From Hevea brasiliensis (taxonomy: Eukaryota > Streptophyta > Magnoliopsida > Malpighiales > Euphorbiaceae), in NCBI RefSeq assembly GCF_030052815.1, contig NC_079510.1, positions 29,155,823 to 29,219,822 of the forward strand: DNA of 64,000 nt, read 5' to 3'. The first letter of the stretch is position 1. Each line of letters starts with the position of its first letter. Positions 35,580 through 47,049 of the stretch are shown here, piece by piece. The notes beneath the pieces are model-generated. The model saw only the letters and a list, made by a program, of their open reading frames with translations. It had not been told where the DNA came from and made no database searches. The translations under genes and the position numbers were made by a program.

Positions 35580-38052
35580 TGTAACACCCCAAATTTTATT
35601 ATTTATGAGTATTTTTGATATTTTAATTTTATTTAAATTTTAGGAATTTTTTTGAGATTTTTTCGGATTTTAAAAATCGGGTTCGATTTTCCGAAAATAT
35701 AAACTTTGATGATTTTTAAAAAATTAATTTAAAGACCACGTGGCAAAACTAAAAATATATTTAGAGTCTACGTATTTTTCTCGAGTTTTACGGAATTTTT
35801 GAGAATTTTTGGACCTCGTTTTGGTCCCGAGGCGAGTAAAAATTCAAAATTTTATATTCGAATCGAACGCCGAATCGAACTCGACCGGATCGGACCGGTC
35901 GAATCGAACTCCCTTTCCTTTTTCTTCTCCGCGTCGTCCCTCTCTTTTCTCTTTCTTTTCTCTCTCCTCCCTCCCTGTGTGTCGCTCGATTTCTCCGGCC
36001 GCCAAATCCGATCCGCCACCAATTGGACCGGGTCTTGTGTCTAAAATCATCTACTCTGTGAGAGCTTTCCATAGACACCAAGAACGCCGAAATCCATCGA
36101 GCGGTTTGTCCGATTTTTGCTCGGGAAGATTTTAGCCCATTTCGACTTTTGGGCTAGATTTCTCGGCAACCGTGAATCCACGAGGAAACCGAGGCCACCA
36201 AAGACACTCCATTCGCCGAGAGCTTCGCAACGACATAAATTTTGAATTTTTCCGACACCGTTTTTGATGGGTCCCACGGAACTTCGCAGTGTAATTTCGA
36301 GCATTAAATGAGCTTAGAAAATTCGAAAAATTTATGTGCTAACCCCGTGTTATGGGCTTCGTGTAGGTATCCTCGATTCGTGGAAATTCGACAATTGGCC
36401 AAGATGCGCAAATTTCGGGCGAATGGACCGTGGCCGGAAAAGTCTCGAATTGGGCGAGGTTTTGGCTAGCCCCATTGTCGACGTCGGCGCGTCCCGAAGT
36501 CGGAATCGGCAAAGGTAAACCGAACCTAGTTTTTACGTAATTTTCTAGTGCTTAAATAGGATTAAAAATCCATAAAATATTCGTGGTAGCTTAGAAAATT
36601 ACGATTCTTTTGCAATAGCTTAGTAATATTGCTAAGGACCGCGGGGCAAAGTTTTATAATTTTTAGAGCTTGTTTGAGCTTTTGCAAAAATGATCAATAA
36701 TAAGGACTAAATTGAATTTTGCGTATTGTGATGGATGATTGATTTGATGGGCCGGGAGGGGCGTGTGATATGATTGAACTGTTGATATATGGATTGTGAG
36801 TATAGAAGTGTGTTTTGAACCCTTTTGCGGGTTGGGTAGGTCCTAGGTATAGGGAGACTCTGCCGATTTTAAACACGACTTAGGGCGTAATTGGTCTTTT
36901 CTTTGTTTGTATTGAGTCAGTTGTATTAAATAAATGTAATATGTTTGTCAGGTGAGCCGGGACAGCCTTCTTCCTCCGCCCAGCCGCCACAGTAATTTGT
37001 CGTCAAGTCTGTGATTAAAATATTAATTTTAATTGTAATTTCGATATTATTATATGTTCAAAGATGCCCATGCATCACTTATATGCATATATTTATGTAG
37101 TTAAACTCTAGGCACGAATTATGTTGCATTCATAATCATTAATGTGCCATGAATGTTGTGGTGGTAATTTGGAGGCGGTGTGCGTGCGTTGGCGTGCGTG
37201 TGATGTGGTGTGGACTATGGATAGGACAGGCGATCACGGCTTGAGTAATTGGGACCCGATCCTTTGAGGGGTAGTCACGGCTTGAGTAATTATTTGGGAC
37301 CCTCGATTTGGTTATTAAGTGGAAGTCCGAGCTTGAGTAATTCGGGCACCAAAGTTGGATTTAAGAGAGTCAGTATGGGGATCGGCTCCCATATGATATG
37401 ATTGATACTACGGTGTGTGAGTGCTCCAAATTACCTTTTGATGTTATGATGTGAAAATGTTGTTTATGTTGCATTTCACTCTACAGGTGCATTAGTTCAG
37501 ATAGTTATAGAGATTATAGTTAAGATTGATATTTTACTCTCTGAGTCGAACGCTCACTCCTGTTCAAAAATTTTTACAGGCCACAGGAGGATATTTATTC
37601 TGGGTTAACCTGCTTTTATACTTCGCAGGTTGTTTATCGATATTTGTGTAATTTTATTTACTCCTAGAATTTTCGCATGTGTTAGCAGTAATTATTTGAA
37701 TTTAGTCTGTAATATTATATTCATGTTGGACCTGTAAACTTAATATTTTAAGTCTGTTTTGATGGATTGGATGAGGGAGCTGAGCTCCCATTTATTATTA
37801 TGTTGATGAGTATGTGGAGGGTGAGCTGAGCTCCCCAATGGATGGTTTATTGTGTTTACAGGTCGGGTGAGTCGAAAACTCCCTGTTGGAAAGTCCATTT
37901 TATGGCCGGACTCTGTCCGTTTGTTTTCTTGAATTTGGGCCCAATGGGCCTTAGAGTTGGGTTAATGAACAGTTAGGCTTACTACGGGCCTCGAGGGCTT
38001 TAGGCTGGCCCAGGTCCTAGTGCCGGTCCGGCCCATAGGTTGGGTCGTGACA
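35580..38052 (+). repeat. 3' LTR of the Gypsy element
   Basis: 2473 bp, collinear with the 5' LTR over its whole length, ending GGGTCGTGACA followed by the ATAGA duplication. Confidence 0.92.
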
Positions 38053-39164
38053 ATAGAATCCTGATTCGACCTCCCCAACCATAGGGAGTTAGAATCGCCC
38101 TGAAGATGGCCCTTTCGGATTAGTCTTGCAGAGTTAGTGAGATAAAGAACGGTTTTTGAATAGTAAAGAATTGTGATTTCAATTAGGATTTATGTATATT
38201 TGATTTTATTGAAATTAAAATTTGTTTTCATAAATTACTGGAATTACTTTAAATGTTCAGTTATGATTTGATAAATTGAAATTCTTGAGCAGAGTCATTT
38301 TAATAAATGATTTATTTTATTGGCAATGAATATTTTGATTTTTGGAATTTTGATTGATTTTCAAGATTTCTAAATTCTTTGCTAAAATTTTGGTAAGGTA
38401 TTGTATATCATGTTTTAAATCATGGTTGTGCACCATTGAGTTCACCACTCAGCGATAGCTTTGTATGCTGTCGCAGGTGAAAGTAAAGATAGAGCAGCCG
38501 AGTGAGATTGCCGGTAGCTGCGCCTTGAGACTCTTTGGGATTAACTTCGGGTATATTAGAGGTATACCCTTGTACATTAGATTTTGATGTATGTATGTAA
38601 ATTGATTGAGCAGTTATATAAAAACTCTTGTAATATTATTTTGGTATGTAATGAAATACAAATTATTGTAATGTTCAAACTTATTTTTGAGTTTTGTAAT
38701 GAATTTAAATTAATTTTTCTTTAATGAAATATAAATGAAGTTATTTAATATTATTTTTGAAGACAATTGAATTGAGAATTGTTTTGAATTATAGAGTTGA
38801 GAGAAATGATATTGATTTGTGTTATGGTAGTGGTTGATTTTGATGAAATGAATTATTGGAAGTGTTTTTTTTTTTTTGCAGGTGTTTAAAGAACTATTTT
38901 TCTCAAATATAGACGGCACTCTGCCGAAAATTTTCTAAAATTTGAGTAAAAAAAAAAAGGACAAAAATTTTAACTAGTCTTTAAACTTTAAGTAAATGTT
39001 TTTAATACCTGCTATAAAAGCTCACCACTTTCAAAAAGTAAGAAAATTGTTTTAAAATCCCTTATAGTGTATTTAATGAGTTATCGATAGACGGAGTCGG
39101 TAATTCATTAAGTATATTACGGGATCATGTTATGCCTTATAGAGGGGTAAGGTGTGACATTATA

Positions 39165-40790
39165 ATTGAAATATATTAAATTTTTAATAAATATCTTCAA
39201 AATTATACTTTTCTCAATAGTTATTTAAATAATAATATCAAATAAAATTATAATAAAAAATATTCATTAAGTTTAGCTGGCCAAAATAATTGATTAGGTG
39301 AAAATTAATAGGGATGGATAAAATATGTAGGATCTTCAAGGGCATAAAAAACTTGCTCCATTATAGGCATTTTTTTTTCTTAGGGTAACTTGATTAAGGA
39401 ATTTCAAATTCCTTGGAAGTGGGAAAATCTAGCTTATTTGGTTGCCATAATTATCTAATTTTCTAGAAAGTTGATGATCCATTTCCTTTTCATACAAGAA
39501 CTTACTTCCTGAGCCTAACCCAGTTAACTTCAAGTTCCTAAGTATAAAATTCTGCTACTTTCTGTTTTGCCCATGATTCTCCTACTTTCTACTTTGCCCA
39601 TGATCTTGCCTTTATCTTTCTTTTGTTCCCTTTCCTGTATCAACATAATATATTCCCTAGATTAGTATAGTCCCTTTTCTCCTCTAGATCAGCATGGTCT
39701 CTTTCTTGTATCAGCACAGTCCATTCTCACATTAGTATAATCTCTTTCCTGGATCAACAGTCTCCTTCCTGTATCAGCATAGTCTCTTCCAAGTATCAGC
39801 ATTGTCCCTTCTTTGTATCAGCATATGATTCTTGTGGAACTAAAAAAAAATTTACCTTGTAAACTATTCATTTACCTTTTTCTTATTATTTATAGCTCAT
39901 TTACCTATTTGTATTATTTATAGCTCTCATTACACTTATAGACATCATCAATGCTTTAATCTAATACCAAATTCTATATGTTCTCATTAATGTTACATTT
40001 ATATTATTTGTTTGCTACTTTAGTATATTCTAGTTAGTCCAATTAAAAACCATTATACTTACAAGCAAATACTAGTTAGAGTAGGGATATTATTTCAATT
40101 TTATTGTCACTTTCCATTAATATACTTTTACTTCCTAGGAAATTAATATACTAACTAAATACATTCAAACCATACTTCCTGGGAAATAACTTCACTGAAA
40201 GTGTACTTCCTAGGAAAGTAGGCAATTTTGAACCAAACAAGGCATAGTCTTCTTCCAAGCTCTACTTTCATTATCAATAAGGTGCGATACCATGGTATTG
40301 AAAGGTAGGACGTGTGAAATCAAGGGTAAATTTAACGTATTATCCATTGATCTTAAGAGTTATAATAGTATAATTTCTAAACTTTAATTTGTAACACTAA
40401 ACTCCTCTGATCTTTATTTTTTACACAATAAGACTCTCTTAATACTCAATAGCCAGTTTCTAAGTAACCTGCTAACATAGAGGTTTTAGCTTAGCATTTT
40501 ATTCATCTCTTTTCTCCAATGCCACGATATGTAAAGTTCCTTCCCACTCTTCTCTCTCGTCTTCTTTATTTCTTCCAAATGCTATCTCACTAACTTTTAC
40601 TCCCTATCATCTCCCATAAATCACATCTCTCTCTAAAAGTAATGAACCCTCACTAATTTCAAGCACCATTCTTCCATAATAGTGAATTGTTTGGCTTCAC
40701 CATAGAAGGAGCAACCTACCCTAGACTAGAAATCAAAGGAGGTATCTACCTCATCACAGGAGCAACATTCCACAGCAGTGAACCCTTTTT
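39165..40790. other. Intergenic with minisatellite and a possible MITE
   Basis: No gene recognised. About 39440-40246 may be a non-autonomous DNA element: TATTTGGTTGCC near the left edge faces an inverted GAACCAAACAAGG at 40230-40243, and the motif ACTTCCTAGGAAA recurs near the right end. No target duplication could be fixed. The rest is low-complexity intergenic DNA. Confidence 0.35.
39626..39832. repeat. Minisatellite, unit about 25-35 bp
   Basis: About seven imperfect copies of a unit like TATCAGCATAGTCTCTTTCC stand head to tail, with variable spacing. Confidence 0.75.
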
Positions 40791-42967
40791 TGTAACGACC
40801 CAAGTTAGGGGCTATTACTAGCACTAGAGATCAGGTTAGCTTAAGGCTACCGAAACCCGTAACAAGTTTGAAACTTGAGAAACATATATACATTTCTATA
40901 TCTCACCATATTAACATACATCAAACCATTACACCTTAGTCTTTTCATTAATACATAAACATTCTTAACATAATGATGATTCGTAATTTGAACCTTAACA
41001 TACATAAGATCTAAAGTGTAATAGTTCAACATGTGTACTCTCACAAGGGTTAATACAACTTATACATCATCATACTTAAGTAATTATTACATTTTTTTTT
41101 AATCACCAATACAGTACTATCCATTCATAAATTACATATCCATCTACCAAGACATTATACATAAAAAAGGGCTAAGACTACCCCTGATGCTCTCTATTCA
41201 AGGAACTCTTCTAGTCCTGTAACCCTACACCTAGGGGTTAGGGGAATGAGATAAGCTTACACAAGCTCAGTGAGTAAACTAGCCATCATTAATTGCATCA
41301 TTCATTCGTACATGTGCAATGCATCATTAACATGGATTTTCACATCACAAACATTTCACGTAAGATAGACATTATCATCAATAACTCCCCAAACTTTCCT
41401 TTTAAACATGACTTGTGTCATGTACCCAAGGGCAACTTTCAAATCTCCCTTAAAGGGCAACATCAAGATCTCCTCTCAGGATTCACTTATGGATCCATAA
41501 CATACGTAACGTTACATGAACATGACATGGGAGGAGTAATGGGTCATCCAATATCCATCAATGCACCAACAGCAATTTATGTAATTATGTAACATCTTCG
41601 TATTCTAAATACATATATCCTAAATAAATATGATATGATGCATGAGGATGCTCACTAATTACCTGTAAATAGTTTTTATTTTATTAATGTTAGAGTTACT
41701 CACCTTTTATAGCCTAATAACCTCCTTACTCAAATGAGAGCTATCCTTGGATCCTTCCCTTCTGAGTCTCTCAAGCCCAATCTTATAAAGTCAGACCAAG
41801 GCTCTATAACTCTATACATAACATAAGCATCCTATTCTAGGCCCTTAGGATCCATGATATTAAGTTTTAGAACATTGAAATCAAAGGAGAAAATAAGTGG
41901 GTTGAACCAAGTTTGGTCGTCGGAGTCTTGACTTCAACTATCGAACCTTGGAACATCGAGTGTCTATTTTGGGCAGTAGCTACTGTGGCTGCCAAAGTCT
42001 GGGACTTCGACCGTCAAACTTAAAAAATTTTTATATTTTTTGAGAAAATGCAAGCTTTGGTTGTCGAACCTCTGGCTTTTGACAGTTGAACCTATGAATT
42101 TTCAGAATTTTTAAGTCGAAAACCTTTAGATCCATTCTCTCAAAAGCCTCAAAACTCATTTCAAAGTTTCAAAACAGAATCCCATCACATATATATATCT
42201 TTGGGGCCTAAAACAACTAAAAAACATACCTAAAATTCACACACATTAATCAAAACTCAAAATCCTAGGTTTTCCCAAACCCACATGCATAAACTTCCCT
42301 AAAACTTAACTTTAAACAACTTTTTTTGAAATTAAAGTTTTAGAAACCTAAATCCTCATTAACTCTCTTAGTTCTATTTATTAGATCACGAAGAAAAGAA
42401 GATTACATTTTTTCTTGGAGCTTGGAGGCAAGAGAATCAAAACTGTAAAACTTGAATCTACTCTTTAACACTTCTAAATGGAAGAATCTCCTTATAGATC
42501 TTCAAAATTCTAAGAAAATCTATTCAAATAGCTCCTTGTATGCCCTAATAGTTGAGAGAGAGTGGAAAGAAGGAAAACCCATGCGTTTTAGGTAGGAAAT
42601 GAGCTGAGATACCTTTTATACCCTCTTTGTCGAGAGACTTTCAACTTCTGAAAGTTCAGCTTTTGGCTGCCGAAGTTGATTCTTCCCAAATGGGCGTCTG
42701 AACCATAAAAAGGATTTCAACTGTCGAAAGTCTATTTTTTGGGTGCCAAAGTTCCTTCTGCTTAAAATAACCACTTTAAAATTTTTAAAGAATAAAACCC
42801 TTAAAACATTTTTTCATTCTTAAATATATTTTGGACATTTCAAACCCGCATACATTAGATACAATTGTGCATCTCACCGCCATTTCTTTATCAGTGAAGT
42901 TTTAATTTTTACCAGAATATTTCTTCAAGAACAGATATTTTGACATTGGAAAATGGCGGATCTTACA
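40791..42967 (-). mobile_element. Solo LTR, minus orientation, 2177 bp
   Basis: On the plus strand it starts TGTAACGACCC and ends GGATCTTACA, flanked by TTTTT on both sides (40786-40790 and 42968-42972). The reverse complement ends GGGTCGTTACA, like the right ends of the other LTRs here. The segment near 41260-41280, read in reverse, resembles the ACTCACTGAGCTTGT-type motif of plant Gypsy LTRs. That sets the minus orientation. It has no internal region and no partner. Confidence 0.8.
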
Positions 42968-42972
42968 TTTTT

Positions 42973-43329
42973 ACTTTGTCATTAAAGGAGCTTCCTACCA
43001 GCCATCACATGAGCTAACACTCAATAGACAACCTAGCTGAAGATGTCATAATATAATAATTGAAGGCACTCATAAAATGGGATCTTGTTTTGTCCTTGTG
43101 ATGAAAAAGAAGAGCATGCCAATTTTCCAACCCTTTGGAACTTAGTCGATGATTGCAAAGAATGTGGGAAGGGAAGGCATCGAAGACTTGTGGGAAGGTA
43201 AAGGAACATGAAAGGGTGGGAATCATAAAATTAGCACTCATGAGACATTAGACTATTAATTGGGCTGTTGATGCCAGGATAGGGGTTTTGAAAAAGAAGA
43301 CACTTATATTTAAAAGTGTCCCTATTATT
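42973..43329. other. Intergenic, no gene recognised
   Basis: Moderately AT-rich sequence, continuous with 40495-40785 across the solo LTR. The minus-strand frame at 43014-43241 has no recognisable domain. Confidence 0.5.
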
Positions 43330-43690
43330 AAATAATGTCTACACATTTTTATTATTAAAAATATTTCTAATATTCTGGCACTTTTATCTTAACGTTAGTA
43401 ATATATTTCAATGCTTTTTATTAATGTTGGGTATATTTTTAAAATAACATGCTTTTTCATGAACATTGAGAATATCTTTAATAAGTCAACACTTTTTTTT
43501 TTATTATTAATGTTGAGAATATCTCTACTATGTCAATCCATTTTTATTAATGTTGGGACAACTTGAATATGCCAATGCTTTTTTATTAATGTTGGGAATA
43601 TCTTTAATATTGCAATGCTTTTTTTTAATATCTTTAATGAGTCAACACTTTTGTATTAATATTCAGAATATCTCTAATTAATATGTTGAC
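43330..43690. repeat. Minisatellite, left part (unit about 40-60 bp)
   Basis: Repeated variants of TTATTAATGTTGAGAATATC followed by TCTAATATGCCAATGC. The array resumes at 45566 after an LTR insertion. An inverted pair ACACTTATATTTAAAAGTGT lies at its left edge near 43301, as seen in some CACTA-type subterminal arrays. Confidence 0.75.
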
Positions 43691-45565
43691 TATAATACCC
43701 CTCATCTAGGATAACTAGATTTTTTACTTGAAGATAGAACGTTCCTCGAAGTTTTAACGAAAGAGAAGGTCTAAGGAAGTAGGATATTAGGAGAGAGAAC
43801 AAAAAAAGAGAGGTTAAAGTTGTAAAAAGCTTACCCAAGCATCTTCAATCACCGAAGTTGCTTAAGTCAGGGTATAAAACCAAAAGGTTGGAGTCCCTAC
43901 TAGCCATTTTCTCTCACTCTCTCGATTTCTCTCCTCTTTTCTCCCTTTTGTTTATTTCCTCTCCCTTCTAGCCCTAAAACTCTTTATCCTAACTCCCATA
44001 TGAGGGAGAATCTCCCTAAACCTCTCAAAAAGGGTCAAGAACATCCTTTTATCTTCCCTCTCAAGTGATTTGAAAGAGAAGTGGGAGAAACTCCTCTCTT
44101 TGGAAACCCTAGTTAAGAGAGATAAGCTTTTTTCTCCTTCCTCTTAGTTTATTTGAAGGTTTTAGTTTGAGTATTTTGCAAATGAGTTAGTTTAGAATTA
44201 GTTGAAGGTTGTTTTAGGATTTAGTATAAAATTATGAAATTTAAGTTTAATTTTAGATATTTTGGTTAATAAAGAATATTTTTAATTGTTTAAAGTCTAA
44301 AGTAGTATAACAAACCTAGAGTAAGAAGCATAGGAAGGAATCTTAGGATTTAACGATTTAAAACCTTAAGATTTTGACTATGGATGAGTTTTGCGAAATT
44401 CCAAGTTTGATGGTCAAAACATGAAAGTTCGACAATCAAAATATGTGAGTAGTCATATAAACAGTGAATAGCAACTTCAGTAGCTGAAAACCCACTCTTT
44501 GGCGACTCTGACAAAGAATCCCAAATCTAATTTAAGCAGTTTAAGTCCTAAGCTAAGAACTTCTAAATCCTTTGCCTTGTAAACTTGATGATAAGGCATA
44601 GAGGACCCTAAAGTTTAAGACCTTAAAGTCGAGGACCTAAAGTCCAGGAGCCTACGGACTATCTGAGGTAATAGAGTCTAGCAATCCAAGGTGAGTGTAA
44701 CCTACTAAATTCTTTTCAAATAAATATTTTCTTATGCTTGTATATGCATTCATGCATCATGATTATTTTATTAGGTATACTTGCATTCTTAGATCAACTT
44801 ATATAAATGTATATTTTATACTGATGAATATGTTGCATAATTAATTGTGTTGTGTTAGTAATTCATGGATGACCCACTAGTTCATAATTGGGAAAGATAT
44901 GATAAGAAAATGATACTAAGCTCAATTATGATATGAGATGTCTGGGTAAGGCAATTTTATGTCTTTGACTCCACTTGTAGGATTTGAATGATAAAAGAAG
45001 AAGTCTTGAGGAGCTCCCATAGAGGCTTGGGCACATTAGACATATGATATGATATAGATGGAGGAACCATTAATGAATTGAATTATCTTGATGTGATTTG
45101 TTTGTACCGTGAAAATTCATGTGTTTGACAAAAAAAAAAAAAACTCATGTGAATGCTGCATTTCTATATGTTTATTTTATTTTATTTAAATATGAGTTTT
45201 CCTCCCAAAGTAGGCTTTTAGTCATTGAGTCTCAAGCTCACTCCCTTCTTTTGCCTTCTTCCTTCAAGGACAAGAGTTGAAGATACATTTAGCATAATTA
45301 AGCTATGAGTTCTAGAGGTTATTGCCTCATTATGTTTATAAAGGTATATGTAAAGTTTATGGAACTCCTCTTATGACATGTAATTATATAAAGTTTTGTT
45401 GTGCTTGTTATCAAATGCATATGATGTCTATGATTAATTTTTTTTTTTTATACGATCCTTGTGATTGTCTATGAAAGTAACATTTAGGCTTGCTATATGT
45501 TTTGATGGCTCCTTATTTTTTTGTTCCCTTGGCACCGGTAACAGTCTTGAATTTGGGTTGTTACA
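43691..45565 (+). mobile_element. Solo LTR, plus orientation, inserted in a minisatellite
   Basis: The body runs from TATAATACCCCTC (probably TG mutated to TA; the edge may instead be TGTTGAC at 43684) to GGGTTGTTACA at 45565. It has the usual LTR order: a pyrimidine-rich leader near 43915-43970, a GGTGAGTGTAAC segment near 44690 and a GCTCACTCCC motif near 45236. Several interior motifs resemble the reverse complement of 40791-42967, so the two are related families in opposite orientation. No clean 5-bp duplication is visible. Confidence 0.6.
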
Positions 45566-45775
45566 CCAATCCCTTTTTTTTTTTTAACGTCGAGAATATT
45601 TTTAATATAATGACCTTTTTTTTTATTAACATTGAAAATATCTTTAATAAACTAATTTTTTTTTATTAATGTCGAGAATATCTTTAATATGCCAATATTT
45701 TGTTTTATTAATTTTAAGAATATCTCTAATACACCGACGCTTTTCTTAATGTCAATAAAAAAAAAATGTCCCAAT
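45566..45775. repeat. Minisatellite, right part
   Basis: Continues the array of 43330-43690 with units like TTATTAATGTCGAGAATATC, immediately after the LTR end. Confidence 0.75.
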
Positions 45776-47049
45776 ATATCCCTTTTGTTGAGTGCTTGGA
45801 CAACTCATCTTGGAAGAAGGTTTATGGGTACAATAAGTATGAAGTTAAAATAATTGATTTCATTTGACACTTGGGTCTGTGTTTGAATTCTATTTTATAA
45901 AAGGGGCTTTTTTACTTTTTTTACTGAATTTTCTCTTCATGCCTATGTGTAGAGAGGTCATGGCTACAATTTCTTATATTGGGTTGATCCAAAGTTTTCT
46001 AGACAAGCTAATGTTGTTATTTTAGAATTGTTGAGCTGTTAGTAAAATATTGTATATGTAATATGATATTGGCCCTATGCGATGATGGACATGGAAGTTT
46101 AACTTAGGAGACCTAATTAAAATATGTGATTTATTAATCATTTAATTAGGTGATGAGTAAATAGGTTGATTGACCGATAAAATCATTTCCTAGATATAAA
46201 AAAAACCCAATTTATATTATGACAAAATAACACTTTAATTTTTTTTAATAAAAATGAATTGCTAAAATTAAATAAAATTGTTATTAATTCAAAATTATAA
46301 TGAATGTTTAATATTATAAATTACAGAACTTAAAATATATCAATGGCTCAAGATTAAAAAGCTTATATAATTTATCTCAAATTTTCAAAAAATCACAAAA
46401 ATAAATTTAATTAAAATTATAGATTAAATAAAATAAATGACATGGTTCTAACTTCTATTATTATGAAAGAAAAAAAAATATTCTAACATGACTGAAGAAA
46501 TTTCAGCGAAGGAGAGATTCGAACAATAGCAACAAGATCATAAGAAGAAAATTACTAAAATTTTAAATTGATGAAAAAAATGATAAAGAACTATGTTAGA
46601 TTTTCCTTTAATGATTTTGTCTAATAATTTAAATTTCAAAGAATGAAAGTTGGTAATTGTGTACTTGTTGAAAGAGAGAAAAAGTAAAATAGATTGATGG
46701 ATAAGAACAATCTATGAGGCAATGATAATTTTATTATTATTTTTTTTTTGCAAGAAGTTTTGTATTTCATTATTGGTATCATTCTTTTAGTGAAAACTTT
46801 TTAGTTATTTTTTTATAAAATTACTAACAAACTCGTAAAAGCTTATAAAATATTCAAGGTTCAGTGCCTATTAAAAGTTGATAAGAGCAGTGACAAATAT
46901 CAATTTTTTGAAATACTATCATCATAAACCTAAAATATTCTAGGCCCAATGCCCCCCTTTGCCTTAATGTAAATTCGTGATTGACTCCATATTTGGATGT
47001 AAGAACATGGAAATATATGGTATTGGTCTAATCTTTTCATTGATTGTTA
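45776..47049. other. Intergenic, no gene recognised
   Basis: AT-rich with scattered homopolymers (poly-T near 46738). Nothing recognisable up to the rbcL-like fragment. Confidence 0.5.

Larger units (their letters stand above)
28125..38052 (+). mobile_element. Ty3/Gypsy retrotransposon (Tekay/Del-like), near full length
   Basis: A 9.9-kb element with LTRs at 28125-30620 and 35580-38052, both TG...CA. It has a 5-bp target duplication ATAGA (28120-28124 and 38053-38057), a tRNA-Met primer site and a polypurine tract. Gene order is gag, protease, reverse transcriptase, RNase H, integrase, chromodomain, as in chromoviruses. The C-terminal reading ...VLWRSQSVEECTWE... matches the chromodomain-like end of the Tekay clade. 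All genes are frameshifted. The insertion sits inside an older LTR. Confidence 0.92.
25297..39159 (+). mobile_element. Solo LTR of about 3.9 kb, split by a nested Gypsy element
   Basis: The LTR starts TGTAACACCCCTATTTGC at 25297 and ends GGGGTAAGGTGTGACA at 39159. It is flanked by a perfect 5-bp duplication TTATA (25292-25296 and 39160-39164). Removing the nested element and its duplicated target (28125-38057) leaves about 3930 bp. The interior has no coding capacity. The right part (38058-39159) carries the usual LTR 3' features, such as ACTCAGCGATAGC near 38450. No internal region or second LTR is present, so it is best explained as LTR-LTR recombination to a solo LTR followed by the Gypsy insertion. 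Confidence 0.85.

Noticed and set aside
39626..39832. Regularly spaced short repeats that might suggest a CRISPR-like array
   Set aside because: Units are imperfect, spacing is irregular, spacers are not unique sequence, and the genome is a plant nuclear genome.
40300..40500. Resemblance of AGGGTAAATTTAACG to the MULE terminal repeat
   Set aside because: Similarity is limited to about a dozen bases and no inverted partner was found.
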